Below are positions 43,919 to 53,687 of a stretch of DNA of 64,000 nucleotides, one piece after another. The notes below the pieces were generated by a model. The model had not been told where the DNA came from. It worked only from the letters and a program-made list of their open reading frames with translations, and searched no databases. The DNA is taken from positions 3,110,501 through 3,174,500 of the forward strand of contig NZ_AP014546.1 of assembly GCF_016592555.1 (NCBI RefSeq), in the 5' to 3' direction. A program made the translations under genes and the position numbers. The first letter of the stretch is position 1. Each line of letters opens with the position of its first letter. The stretch is from Neptunomonas japonica JAMM 1380 (lineage in GTDB: Bacteria; Pseudomonadota; Gammaproteobacteria; Pseudomonadales; Balneatricaceae).

Positions 43919-44740
43919 TTATTGCATTAACAGAGAATCAGCACCCTGAATGTCTATGCCTTCGATAGAAGCCTGCCCTGCCAAGAGTGAAACATATTGA
44001 CTAATACTGCGACGATAAACTTGGTCTTTAAGATAAGTAGCAATACGATCTGCCACCATGTTATACGGTAATGGTTCACCTTCTACACGCTTATCTAAAC
44101 GTACAATATGATACCCATAGCGGCTTTCAACAGCATGCAGAGCAAGCCCTTCTTGCATCTTAAAAACCTGACGCTCAAACTCCGCAACGGTTTGGCCTTT
44201 TTCCAACTGGCCTAATTCACCATTAACTTCTTTAGACGGACAATCAGAATACTGTTTCGCTAAATCAGCAAAGCTATCTGGATCTTTTACCAGTGTAGCA
44301 ATGATAGATTCTGCTTGTTGTGCTGCAAATTCACGCGCTTCCTGATCTTGAGGGTCTGCACCTAGCAATATATGGCTTGCAGCAATAAGAGTAGGCGTTG
44401 TGAACTTCTCTTGATTTGCAAGAAAATAGCGCTCACACGCCTCTTCATCAGGCGCTGGTTGCTTTACTTCTTCTACTAGTAGCGTGCGAATAAGTGCTTC
44501 TTCTTGGTTTTCACCTGTTAGCACTTGTGCTGTTAACTCAAGCTCTTTTGCCCGCTGTAACATTAATTCTTTTACCACTAAAGCTGAGGCCGCTTTTTGA
44601 TGCGCCGCTTCAACCGTCTCTGCAGAGTGGTATTGCATCTCTTGCAAGATCTCCGCTTCATCAATCGCTGCACCATTAACGCTTACCGGTACGAAGTCAT
44701 TAACAATATCCGACACCGTAATTGAATCGATAAGTTCCAT
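43919..44740 (-). CDS. PpiC-type parvulin peptidyl-prolyl isomerase of the nar operon
   Basis: 273 residues without a signal peptide. The N-terminal helical region (about 1-130) resembles SurA/NifM chaperone helices. The parvulin domain (about 135-235) has ASHILLGA, SFADLAKQYSDCPSK..GGELG-like VNGELGQLEKGQ and SRYGYHIVRL. Homologues sit after narI in Pseudomonas and relatives and are thought to help fold cytoplasmic nitrate reductase; that role is inferred. GGAG precedes ATG 44740. It is 56 bases from narI and 12 from can. Confidence 0.88.
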   Translation of the reverse strand: MELIDSITVSDIVNDFVPVSVNGAAIDEAEILQEMQYHSAETVEAAHQKAASALVVKELMLQRAKELELTAQVLTGENQEEALIRTLLVEEVKQPAPDEEACERYFLANQEKFTTPTLIAASHILLGADPQDQEAREFAAQQAESIIATLVKDPDSFADLAKQYSDCPSKEVNGELGQLEKGQTVAEFERQVFKMQEGLALHAVESRYGYHIVRLDKRVEGEPLPYNMVADRIATYLKDQVYRRSISQYVSLLAGQASIEGIDIQGADSLLMQ

Positions 44741-44796
44741 AAGAGTCTCCTGAAAGAAGGGGCGGCGTACCGCCCCTTATAAGCTTTACGTGATAA

Positions 44797-45471
44797 TTAA
44801 CGCTGACGAACGATCTGGTAACTACGTGCTAGGTACTTCATAGGAGCACTCCAAACGTGTACCAATCGCGTAAACGGGAACAGTAGGAAGATCGTCATAC
44901 CTAAGAAGATATGTAGCTTATAAATAAAGCTCACATTTAATAGGTAATCTGCTGCACCACCATTGAACGTCACAATACCTTGCGCCCAGCCAGCCAGCAG
45001 TAGCATTACGCTGCCATCCAGATGCCCTAACGATGCAAAGATTGTAAACAAGCCTAGCGTAACCTGAACCATCAAGATCACTAAGATCAGGATATCGGCA
45101 GTTGTGCTGGTAGCCCGAATACGTGGGTTAAATAGACGACGTTGTAGTAACAACGCTGCACCTATCAAACATGCAACACCTGCTACACCACCAATCATGA
45201 TAGCGATTAGCTGCTTAGTACCTGAAGACATAAAAGGCTCATAGAACGCATGCGGCGTTAACAAACCTACTAAGTGTCCAAAGAAAATAGCAAGTACGCC
45301 CACATGGAATAGATTACTAGCGCGGCGCATTCCTGCGCTGCTCAGCATCTGGCTTGAACCCGTTTTCCAGGTGTATTGCTCACGGTCATAACGTACCCAG
45401 CTCCCTACCAGAAATACAGCGCCGGCAAGGTATGGGTAAATGCCAAAGAGCAAGTCATTTAGATAAGACAT
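44797..45471 (-). CDS. narI: Respiratory nitrate reductase gamma subunit NarI
   Basis: 224 residues from ATG 45471 with GAGGAG upstream; the frame extends back over narJ but those codons are not NarI-like. Five membrane helices carry the haem b ligands: His in LFHVGVLAIFFGHLVGLL (helix 2) and in YKLHIFLGMTIFLLFPFTRLVHVW (helix 5). It takes electrons from ubiquinol or menaquinol on the periplasmic side and passes them to NarH. It follows narJ by 19 bases. Confidence 0.95.
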   Translation of the reverse strand: MSYLNDLLFGIYPYLAGAVFLVGSWVRYDREQYTWKTGSSQMLSSAGMRRASNLFHVGVLAIFFGHLVGLLTPHAFYEPFMSSGTKQLIAIMIGGVAGVACLIGAALLLQRRLFNPRIRATSTTADILILVILMVQVTLGLFTIFASLGHLDGSVMLLLAGWAQGIVTFNGGAADYLLNVSFIYKLHIFLGMTIFLLFPFTRLVHVWSAPMKYLARSYQIVRQR

Positions 45472-45490
45472 TTTTGTTCTCCTCGGCCCC

Positions 45491-46225
45491 TCAAGAGCCA
45501 GATGGTCCAGTAGGGGTGATATGTTTAACAGCATCACTGATATGCAACTGCTGCACCTGATCAAGCTCGCGACGGCGCTGCGTGACAGCATCATTACCAC
45601 AGTCTTGAGTGGAGGGTTCAGTAAAGCGAACCATCTCCTCTTCCCACACTTTATCAAGCGCTTCAGGTGTGTCATCAGCAGCTTCAGTAGCAACCTTAGC
45701 GACCAGGTCTTCCCGCTCTACTTCTACACCTGAGATATCGATAAGCGCGGTACAAAGTACTGCATAAAAGCTCTTGCGCTGATCCAATCGAGTCTCTAGC
45801 AGCGCTAGGATATGACTCACATCACCCAACCACTGTTGCACTTCTTCCAACGGACGCTTAGAGAGGTACTCCAAAAACAGCGGGATATAATCCGGCAGTT
45901 CTTTGGCATCAATTTGAAAGCCGTTGTCTTCATACACTGCCATCAGATCTACCATCGCCTGACCACGATCACGGGACTCACCGTGGACGTGTTCAAACAA
46001 CAATAATGACAGTGAACGACCACGATCAAACAGGCCGACATAATTATCCTGAGCATCCAACAGGTCTGTGGTACACAGCTGATCGATAAACTCGATCAGC
46101 GGTGCACGCTGCCCTTCAGGCAGCGCTCCATCAGCCCTGATCTCTTCGATCAGTTCCTGTTGTATTTCAAATAATTCATTACTGGGGTAATCCAGCAACA
46201 AAGAGATCACTTTAAGACTACGCAT
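45491..46225 (-). CDS. narJ: Nitrate reductase chaperone NarJ
   Basis: 244 residues. ATG 46225 has GGGGAG upstream and gives the family start MRSLKVISLLLDYP; an ATG five codons earlier overlaps narH and is less likely. It is an all-helical TorD-like chaperone with the motif LFDRGRSLSLLLFEHVHGESRDRGQAM (about 65-90). NarJ is not part of the final enzyme; it guides Fe-S and Mo cofactor insertion into NarG. The C-terminal tail is acidic and polar. Confidence 0.93.
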   Translation of the reverse strand: MRSLKVISLLLDYPSNELFEIQQELIEEIRADGALPEGQRAPLIEFIDQLCTTDLLDAQDNYVGLFDRGRSLSLLLFEHVHGESRDRGQAMVDLMAVYEDNGFQIDAKELPDYIPLFLEYLSKRPLEEVQQWLGDVSHILALLETRLDQRKSFYAVLCTALIDISGVEVEREDLVAKVATEAADDTPEALDKVWEEEMVRFTEPSTQDCGNDAVTQRRRELDQVQQLHISDAVKHITPTGPSGS

Positions 46226-46226
46226 C

Positions 46227-47795
46227 TTATCGCTCCCCATCGTTCAGCAACGCAGGGTCTACCTGCTGCACACCACTGATTTTTTTAACCATGGTGACTG
46301 TCTGCTTTTTAGCGCCAAACATGTTGGTTTCTTCTTCACCGCCGCCACAACCATTACCGAATGTGAAACCACAACCGCCTCTTTCAGGGAAAGCATCGTT
46401 AGCAAGCTCACGATGGCTGGTTGGAATAACAAAACGATCTTCATAGTTAGCGATAGCTAAGTAGCGGTACATTTCTTGTACCTGTGTCTCTGTCAGACCA
46501 ACATCTTCTAACACATCAAGATTGACCTTACCTTCAACCTGCTCATCACGTTTGTAAGCACGCATTGCTAGCAGACGTTTAAGCGCAAGACGGACTGGTT
46601 TCTCATCGCCCGCAGTCAACAGGTTAGCTAGGTATTTAACCGGGATACGTAGTGAATCCACATCCGGGATCGCACCATTCATACCAATTGAACCAGCATC
46701 AGCAGCAGACTGAATTGGGCTTAGTGGTGGTACATACCAAACCATTGGCAATGTGCGATATTCAGGATGCAGTGGCAAAGCCAGCTTCCAATCGACCGCC
46801 ATTTTGTAAACAGGAGACTTCTGAGCCGCACTAATCACGTTATCAGTGACGCCATCCAGTTTTGCCTGAGCAATAACTTTTGGATCAAACGGATCAAGGA
46901 AGATCTCAAGCTGCTTCTCGTATAGGTCCTGCTCACTACCACTAGCAGCCACTTCTTCAATACGATCTGCATCATATAAAAGCACGCCAAGGTAACGAAT
47001 ACGGCCTACGCACGTTTCAGAGCAGACAGTCGGCATACCTGATTCAATACGTGGGTAACAGAAGATACACTTCTCAGATTTACCACTTTTCCAGTTGTAG
47101 TAGATCTTTTTGTAAGGGCAGCCACTGACACACATACGCCAGCCACGACACTTATCTTGATCGATCAGTACAATACCGTCCTCATCACGCTTGTAGATCG
47201 CACCACTTGGGCAAGATGCTACACAGGCAGGGTTCAGGCAGTGCTCGCACAAACGCGGCAAGTACATCATGAAGGTATTCTCGAACTGGCCGTAGATCTC
47301 CTTCTGTACATTATCGAAGTTTTTATCTTTCGAGCGTTTAGTGAACTCAGTACCAAGAATCTCTTCCCAGTTTGGACCCCACTCGATTTTCTTCATTCGT
47401 TGACCAGTGATCAATGAACGAGGACGTGCGACTGGCTGATGCTTACCTTCAGGTGCGTTATGCAGATGCTGGTAATCAAAATCAAACGGCTCATAGTAAT
47501 CATCGATTTCTGGAAGATCAGGGTTAGCGAAGATATTCGCCAACACACGCCACTTACCACCGATACGCGGCTCTATACTGCCATCGACTTTACGTACCCA
47601 ACCACCTTTCCATTTTTCTTGGTTTTCCCACTCTTTCGGGTAACCGATACCTGGCTTGGTTTCAACATTGTTAAACCAGGCATACTCAGTCCCTTCACGA
47701 GAGGTCCAGACGTTTTTACAAGTAATTGAACAGGTGTGACAACCGATACATTTATCAAGGTTAAGCACCATACCTACTTGGGAGCGGATTTTCAT
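46227..47795 (-). CDS. narH: Respiratory nitrate reductase beta subunit NarH
   Basis: 522 residues. It has four Cys groups: CIGCHTCSITCKNVW (from Cys16), CEHCLNPACVASCP, CRGWRMCVSGCP and CIFCYPRIE.. with CSETC. The Trp in the third group (CRGW) marks the [3Fe-4S] cluster, as in E. coli NarH, next to three [4Fe-4S]. It carries electrons from NarI haem to NarG. ATG 47795 overlaps the narG stop (ATGA). A Cys/Gly patch near the C-terminus (ERGGCGFTFGNGCGGG) is typical of the Pseudomonas-like branch. Confidence 0.97.
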   Translation of the reverse strand: MKIRSQVGMVLNLDKCIGCHTCSITCKNVWTSREGTEYAWFNNVETKPGIGYPKEWENQEKWKGGWVRKVDGSIEPRIGGKWRVLANIFANPDLPEIDDYYEPFDFDYQHLHNAPEGKHQPVARPRSLITGQRMKKIEWGPNWEEILGTEFTKRSKDKNFDNVQKEIYGQFENTFMMYLPRLCEHCLNPACVASCPSGAIYKRDEDGIVLIDQDKCRGWRMCVSGCPYKKIYYNWKSGKSEKCIFCYPRIESGMPTVCSETCVGRIRYLGVLLYDADRIEEVAASGSEQDLYEKQLEIFLDPFDPKVIAQAKLDGVTDNVISAAQKSPVYKMAVDWKLALPLHPEYRTLPMVWYVPPLSPIQSAADAGSIGMNGAIPDVDSLRIPVKYLANLLTAGDEKPVRLALKRLLAMRAYKRDEQVEGKVNLDVLEDVGLTETQVQEMYRYLAIANYEDRFVIPTSHRELANDAFPERGGCGFTFGNGCGGGEEETNMFGAKKQTVTMVKKISGVQQVDPALLNDGER

Positions 47796-50700
47796 TTGGC
47801 TGCCTCCTGAGTGTAATCGTTGTCTTCGTCATCTAACCAGTCGATGTTTTTCATTTTACGAACAACAACAAATTCATCGCGGTTAGAACCCACAGTACCG
47901 TAGTAGTTAAAGCCATAAGCTTGCTGTGCATAACCACCAATCATGTGTGTCGGTTTAGGACATACACGCGTAACCGAGTTATGAATACCGCCACGAGTTC
48001 CGGTTGTTTCAGCACCCGGTACGTTTACGATACGTTCCTGTGCGTGATACATCATCGCCATTCCATCAGGTACACGCTGCGATACAACAACACGACAAGC
48101 GATAGCACCGTTGGCGTTGAATACTTCTACCCAGTCGTTATCTTCGATACCCGTACTGGTCGCATCACCTTCACTCATCCAGATAATCGGGCCACCACGT
48201 GATAACGTCAGCATTAGCAAGTTATCGCTATAGGTTGAATGGATACCCCATTTTTGGTGAGGCGTAATCCAGTTCAACGCAATCTCTGGGTTACCGTTTG
48301 GCTTCTTGTTCATCAACGGCGCAACAGATCGTGTATTGATTGGCGGACGATAAGAGACAAAACCTTCACCGAAGTCGCGCATCCACTCATGATCTTGGTA
48401 GAACTGCTGACGACCTGTCACAGTACGCCAAGGAATCAACTCATGAACATTGGTGTAACAAGCATTGTAAGATACGTGTTCATCTTCTAGGCCCGACCAA
48501 GTCGGTGAAGAGATGATCTTACGCGGCTGAGCTTGCACATCACGGAAGCGAATTTTCTCTTCCTGTTTAGGTTTAGCTAAATGCGTGTGATCAAGACCGG
48601 TCATTTCACCCAGTGCTTCCCACGCTTTCACTGCTACTTGACCGTTAGTTTCTGGTGCTAGACTTAAAATCATCTCGCAGGCATCAATTGCCGAATCCAG
48701 TTTCGCTTTACCTTTATGAGCCCCTTCTTCGGTATGCGTCCAGTTAAGCTCTTTGAGGAATTTAACTTCGTCTTTTGTATCCCAAGCAATCCCTTTACCA
48801 CCATTACCAACATTTTCAAGCAAAGGACCAATCGAGGTGAAGCGCTTATAGGTATTTGGATAATCACGTTCAACCACCATCAGATGTGGCATAGAGATAC
48901 CCGGTACAGGATCACACTCGCCTTTTTTCCAATCCATAACGCCCAGCGGTTGTGCTAGCTCACCCGGAGAGTCATGCTGCATTGGCAGAGTGACGAGGTC
49001 TTGTTCTACACCAAGATGGCCTACACACACTTCGGAGAACTTCTCAGCGATACCTTTATAGATATCCCAGTCAGAACGCGCTTCCCAAGCAGGATCAGTC
49101 GCTGCAGACAGCGGATGGATGAACGGATGCATATCTGATGTATTCAGGTCATCTTTCTCATACCATGTTGCTGTTGGCAGAACGATATCTGAGTACAAGC
49201 AGGTAGTAGACATACGGAAGTCTAGCGTCACTAGCAGATCAACCTTGCCTTCAGCGCCTTCATCGTGCCATACCACATCTTCTGGCTTTTTAGTGCCCGC
49301 TTCGCCCAGATCTTTGTTCATCACACCATGATTAGTACCGAGTAGGTATTTCAGCAGGTATTCATGCCCCTTACCGGACGAACCTAGTAAGTTAGAACGC
49401 CAGATAAACATGTTACGCGGGAAGTTTTTAGGGTTATCAGGGTCTTCACAGGCAAAGTTTATAGCGCCTGATTTTAGCTGATCAACTGTATATTCCTGAG
49501 GTGTTTTGCCGGCAGCTTCAGCCGCTTTACCAATGTGTAACGGGTTAAGATCCAACTGAGGAGCTGATGGCAACCAACCCATGCGTTCTGCACGGATATT
49601 GTAATCAATCAAGCTACCTGTCCATTTTGACTGATCAGCCAATGGCGATAAAATCTCAGTAACATCTAGTTTCTCATAGCGCCACTGGCTCGAGTGGTTA
49701 TAGAAGAAAGACGTACCGTTCATATGACGTGGTGGACGCTGCCAATCAAGACCGAAGGCAAGTGGAGTCCAACCTGTCTGAGGACGTAGTTTTTCTTGGC
49801 CCACATAATGAGCCCAACCACCACCAGACTGACCGACACAACCACACATGATTAACATGTTCATCAGGCCACGGTAGTTCATGTCCATGTGATACCAGTG
49901 ATTCATACCGGCACCCACGATGATCATGGATTTACCTTTAGTTTTACTGGCGTTATCAGCAAACTCACGTGCAATTTGGATAGCAACATTACGGTCTACA
50001 CCGGTAATTTGCTCCTGCCATGCAGGCGTATACGGTGCGTTATCATCATAGCTAGTCGCTACAAAATCACCACCTAGACCACGATCAATGCCGTAGTTAG
50101 CCATCATCAAGTCATAAACGGTTACCAGTAAAGACTCTGAACCATCAGCTAGCTTAACGCGCTTAGCCGGAAGGTTGTGATGAATAATGTCAGAGAAGGT
50201 ATTGTGCGTGAAATGCTCGTTCTCTACACCACCGAAGTATGGGAAACCAACAGAAGCGACTTCGTCATGACTATCTAGCAAGCTCATTTTCAATGAAGTA
50301 GAACGGCCTTCAAGCCCTTCTTTTTGCTCGATGTTCCACTTACCTTTCTCACCCCAACGGAAACCAATAGAACCATTTGGCACGACATAGCTATCCGTTG
50401 CTTCATCATAAGCAACAGTTTTCCATTCTGGGTTGTTATCCTGACCCATGTTGCCATCAAAGTCAGACGCACGGATAAAGCGGCCAGCAGCATACGAACC
50501 ATCGTCGCGTTGCTCTAGCTGAACCAAAAATGGCATATCCGTATAGTCGCGACAGTAATCTGTGAAGTATTCAGTTGGGTTATCAACATGGAACTCTTTC
50601 AGAATGACATGACCAAAAGCCATCGCCAAGGCAGCATCAGTACCCTGTTTAGGGTTCAACCACTGATCACACAGCTTTGAAACTTCGGCGTAATCTGGAG

Positions 50701-51541
50701 TAATCGATACTGTTTTAGCACCTTTATAGCGCACTTCTGTGAAGAAATGAGCATCAGGTGTACGTGTTTGAGGAACGTTAGATCCCCAAGCAATAATATA
50801 GTTAGAGTTATACCAGTCAGCTGACTCTGGAACGTCAGTCTGCTCCCCCCAAGTCATAGGAGACGCGGGTGGTAAGTCACAATACCAATCATAAAAGCTC
50901 AGGCAAACACCACCAATCAACGATAGGTAACGCGCACCAGCAGCATAAGAAACCATCGACATCGCTGGGATTGGCGAGAAGCCAATAACGCGGTCTGGGC
51001 CATATTCTTTAATTGTATAGGTATTTGAAGCAGCAATGATTTCGTTTACTTCATCCCAAGTTGAACGTACAAAACCACCTTGTCCACGCATTGACTTATA
51101 AGATGTTGCCTTTGCAGGATCTTCAACAATAGAAGCCCACGCTGCGACAGGATCTTTGGTCGCACGTGCTTCACGCCACAACTTAATTAAGCGCTTACGT
51201 ACGGTTGGGTATTTAAGACGGTTAGCACTGTAGATGTACCAAGAGTAACTTGCGCCGCGAGGACAACCACGAGGCTCATGGTTTGGCAGGTCAGGACGCG
51301 TACGAGGATAATCTGTTTGCTGGGTTTCCCAAGTGATCAGACCATTCTTAACGTAGATTTTCCAACTACAAGAACCCGTACAGTTAACACCATGAGTGGA
51401 ACGAACAATTTTGTCATGCTGCCAGCGCTGACGATATCCATCTTCCCATTCACGACTTTCTTTAACAGTCTCCCCGTGCCCATTGGCAAAGGTGCCCTGC
51501 TTTTTCTTTAAAAATCTCAATCTATCGAGCAAATGACTCAT
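47792..51541 (-). CDS. narG: Respiratory nitrate reductase alpha subunit NarG
   Basis: 1249 residues. The FS0 cluster ligands are His50, Cys54, Cys58 and Cys93 (HGVNCTGSCSW; RGCPRG). The molybdenum ligand Asp222 lies in YDWYCDLPPASP. Numbering agrees with E. coli NarG. It reduces nitrate to nitrite with bis-MGD on the cytoplasmic face. ATG 51541 has AGGAG upstream. A long leader (about 150-200 bases) contains an FNR box and a hairpin, so narGHJI-ppiC-can has its own promoter besides narK1K2. Confidence 0.98.
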   Translation of the reverse strand: MSHLLDRLRFLKKKQGTFANGHGETVKESREWEDGYRQRWQHDKIVRSTHGVNCTGSCSWKIYVKNGLITWETQQTDYPRTRPDLPNHEPRGCPRGASYSWYIYSANRLKYPTVRKRLIKLWREARATKDPVAAWASIVEDPAKATSYKSMRGQGGFVRSTWDEVNEIIAASNTYTIKEYGPDRVIGFSPIPAMSMVSYAAGARYLSLIGGVCLSFYDWYCDLPPASPMTWGEQTDVPESADWYNSNYIIAWGSNVPQTRTPDAHFFTEVRYKGAKTVSITPDYAEVSKLCDQWLNPKQGTDAALAMAFGHVILKEFHVDNPTEYFTDYCRDYTDMPFLVQLEQRDDGSYAAGRFIRASDFDGNMGQDNNPEWKTVAYDEATDSYVVPNGSIGFRWGEKGKWNIEQKEGLEGRSTSLKMSLLDSHDEVASVGFPYFGGVENEHFTHNTFSDIIHHNLPAKRVKLADGSESLLVTVYDLMMANYGIDRGLGGDFVATSYDDNAPYTPAWQEQITGVDRNVAIQIAREFADNASKTKGKSMIIVGAGMNHWYHMDMNYRGLMNMLIMCGCVGQSGGGWAHYVGQEKLRPQTGWTPLAFGLDWQRPPRHMNGTSFFYNHSSQWRYEKLDVTEILSPLADQSKWTGSLIDYNIRAERMGWLPSAPQLDLNPLHIGKAAEAAGKTPQEYTVDQLKSGAINFACEDPDNPKNFPRNMFIWRSNLLGSSGKGHEYLLKYLLGTNHGVMNKDLGEAGTKKPEDVVWHDEGAEGKVDLLVTLDFRMSTTCLYSDIVLPTATWYEKDDLNTSDMHPFIHPLSAATDPAWEARSDWDIYKGIAEKFSEVCVGHLGVEQDLVTLPMQHDSPGELAQPLGVMDWKKGECDPVPGISMPHLMVVERDYPNTYKRFTSIGPLLENVGNGGKGIAWDTKDEVKFLKELNWTHTEEGAHKGKAKLDSAIDACEMILSLAPETNGQVAVKAWEALGEMTGLDHTHLAKPKQEEKIRFRDVQAQPRKIISSPTWSGLEDEHVSYNACYTNVHELIPWRTVTGRQQFYQDHEWMRDFGEGFVSYRPPINTRSVAPLMNKKPNGNPEIALNWITPHQKWGIHSTYSDNLLMLTLSRGGPIIWMSEGDATSTGIEDNDWVEVFNANGAIACRVVVSQRVPDGMAMMYHAQERIVNVPGAETTGTRGGIHNSVTRVCPKPTHMIGGYAQQAYGFNYYGTVGSNRDEFVVVRKMKNIDWLDDEDNDYTQEAAK

Positions 51542-51572
51542 TTTATTCTCTCCTGAAACCGCTAGGTCAGGA

Positions 51573-51588
51573 CGGGGCTATAACCCCG
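51573..51588 (-). promoter_or_regulatory. Hairpin in the narG leader
   Basis: CGGGG and CCCCG pair around a 6-base loop (TTATAG on the minus strand), ending about 32 bases before the narG start. No T run follows, so it is not a terminator; it may stabilise the leader or affect translation. Confidence 0.4.
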
Positions 51589-51734
51589 AGCCGTTTTATT
51601 AATACGCCGACAAGGTCAATTGTCTTGAGCGCTTACCGATTCATCCGGTCATAAGGCCGTTCAACCATCCCTGAAGAACAAACCCTATTGCTTACTGTTG
51701 AGCCCACAATAACTGCTTTAATGCTCAAAACTTG

Positions 51735-51748
51735 TTGATCTGTATCAA
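51735..51748. promoter_or_regulatory. FNR/DNR box of the narG promoter
   Basis: TTGATCTGTATCAA, a perfect TTGAT-N4-ATCAA palindrome. On the minus strand a TATTGT/TTATTG -10 follows at the spacing expected for class II FNR activation. Confidence 0.85.
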
Positions 51749-51930
51749 CATACAAACCATGAAAACAAACCCCAACAGGGAGAAATACCACTTTGGTGAT
51801 ACATCGAAAAAACAACTTAAACACATGTTTTATATGAATAAAAAATAATTACACCAACAGAACTCTACGTAAAATAACGACAGAGGAGTATTTGTAGGTA
51901 GTCAGTCAAAATAGGAATAGCAGCCATAAA

Positions 51931-51955
51931 AAAAGAGCCCTTGAAGGGCTCTTTT
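51931..51955 (-). terminator. Intrinsic terminator of narK2
   Basis: AAAAGAGCCCT and AGGGCTCTTTT pair around a 3-base loop (11 bp), with T residues on the minus strand. It separates narK2 from the narG operon. Confidence 0.9.
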
Positions 51956-51986
51956 AAATAGAAAATCATCATGCTTAATTTTGCAT

Positions 51987-53591
51987 TTATGGATTCTTAA
52001 ACTCTGCTTTAGGGCCTAGGTAATACCACCAGTTCAACGCCAAGCACAGCAAGTAGAAGACAGCGAAGCCATAGAGTGCCATTTCAGGTGTAGCCAGTTT
52101 AATCTGCTCACCAAATACCTTTGGTATAACAAACGCACCGTAAGCAGCCACAGCAGAAGTCCAGCCGAGTGCAGGACCCGCTTGCTCTTTAGGAAAGACC
52201 ATAGCAATAGTACGGAAAGTAGAGCCGTTACCAATACCTGTTGCAGCAAACAACACTAAAAACAATCCAATGAAAGGTACAAAATACTCTTCAGGCGTCG
52301 CTGACTGGTAAGCCGCTTTAAGGTAGTAAGCAACCCCTAGAGCACTTGCAATCATCACGATAGAAACATAGTGAGTTACACGTGCGCCACCCATTTTATC
52401 TGCCATCCAGCCTCCGATAGGACGGATGAAAGCACCAATAAATGGTCCCATCCAAGCATACATTAGAGCAGAAGGCCCATTAGCGTTAACAATGTTATGA
52501 GTCATCACGCCATCAACCATTAAATGCTGATAACCAAATACAACTTTGATTGCTAATGCAAAACCGGCAGAGTAACCAATGAAGCTACCAAAAGTCATGG
52601 TGTAGATAACGCTCATCACCCAAGTATGCTTATTTTCAAAGATTTTAAACTGACGCTGTAAATTAGGTTTAATGTCACCAGGTATCATCTTCATCAACAT
52701 AATTGTGAAGAAAAGAATACCAACAATCACAGGCCACTTAGCCCAGCCTGGAGCGCCCAGGCCTGTTGGGTCTGGTAAGATAATGAACAAACCAGCAGCG
52801 GCTGTCATAAAACCAATAAGCAATAAGCCTACAATTTTAGACATCGCACCGACAGGTGAGCCTATATCTGGAGAAACGTCATCCGTACGAAGGTTGTTCA
52901 TTCCAAACCAACCAACAATCGCCAGCGGAATTAAAAACAACAACCATACAAAACCAGCGTTGTGGATATAAGTTTCAGATCCAGCAGGAATCTTACCAAT
53001 CAAGGTACCTGAAGTGTTTTCTAGGATCATCGGCGCACCACCGAAGATACCCATAGTCATGACTAATGGCACAAGGATTTGCATAGTAGTTACACCAGCA
53101 TTCCCTAAACCCGCATTTAGTCCCAGCGCCAAACCCTGCTGCTTCTTAGGAAAGAAGAAGCTGATGTTAGACATCGAAGATGCGAAGTTACCACCACCAA
53201 TCCCTGACAAGAAGGCCAGCAATTGGAAAACCCACAACGGCGTATTTTGATCTTGCAAAGCAAAACCAGCACCAATGGCAGGAATCATAAGCAACGCGGT
53301 AGTAAAGACAATAGTATTTCGGCCACCGGCGATACGAATAAAGAAGCTACTCGGTATTCGCAAGGTTGCCCCTGTTAGCCCCGCTATCGCTGCCAATGTA
53401 AAGAGTTCAGCCTTCTCAAATGGAAAGCCTAAGTTAAGCATCTGTACCGCAATGATGCCCCAGTACAACCAGACGGCAAAACCACACAATAAACTAGGAA
53501 TCGAGATCCACAAGTTGCGCGTAGCAACTCGCTTACCTTCTGACTCCCAGAATTGTTCGTTTTCTACGTCCCATTTTTTTATATCAGACAT
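51987..53591 (-). CDS. narK2: Nitrate/nitrite transporter NarK, NarK2 type
   Basis: 534 residues from ATG 53591 (GGAG upstream); 8 earlier codons are rejected. It has about 12 membrane helices. The nitrate signature in helix 5 is GIGGGNFASSMSNISFFFP, with QGLALGLNAGLGNAGV after it. The second signature (GIGNGSTFRTIAMVFP) lies in the C-terminal half, together with a short intervening loop region. NarK2-type proteins import nitrate in exchange for nitrite, feeding the cytoplasmic NarG site. It is preceded by narK1 (96-base gap) and ends at a strong terminator. Confidence 0.94.
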   Translation of the reverse strand: MSDIKKWDVENEQFWESEGKRVATRNLWISIPSLLCGFAVWLYWGIIAVQMLNLGFPFEKAELFTLAAIAGLTGATLRIPSSFFIRIAGGRNTIVFTTALLMIPAIGAGFALQDQNTPLWVFQLLAFLSGIGGGNFASSMSNISFFFPKKQQGLALGLNAGLGNAGVTTMQILVPLVMTMGIFGGAPMILENTSGTLIGKIPAGSETYIHNAGFVWLLFLIPLAIVGWFGMNNLRTDDVSPDIGSPVGAMSKIVGLLLIGFMTAAAGLFIILPDPTGLGAPGWAKWPVIVGILFFTIMLMKMIPGDIKPNLQRQFKIFENKHTWVMSVIYTMTFGSFIGYSAGFALAIKVVFGYQHLMVDGVMTHNIVNANGPSALMYAWMGPFIGAFIRPIGGWMADKMGGARVTHYVSIVMIASALGVAYYLKAAYQSATPEEYFVPFIGLFLVLFAATGIGNGSTFRTIAMVFPKEQAGPALGWTSAVAAYGAFVIPKVFGEQIKLATPEMALYGFAVFYLLCLALNWWYYLGPKAEFKNP

Positions 53592-53687
53592 ACTTTTTCT
53601 CCAAAGTGAATGCACCGCCGCCTAATGACAATCTCTGCACTCGACCTACATAATCTGAACAGCGTGATACACGCATAATTACTGCCA

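Larger units (their letters stand above)
51542..51986. other. Regulatory region between narK2 and narG
   Basis: 445 bases. It contains the narK2 terminator, a perfect FNR box (51735-51748), a fair -10 (TATTGT on the minus strand near 51706-51712), and a hairpin close to the narG ribosome site. I see no gene in it. Confidence 0.7.

Noticed and set aside
51630..51645. NarL heptamer TACCGAT upstream of narG
   Set aside because: The fifth base does not fit TACYYMT and there is no partner site nearby.
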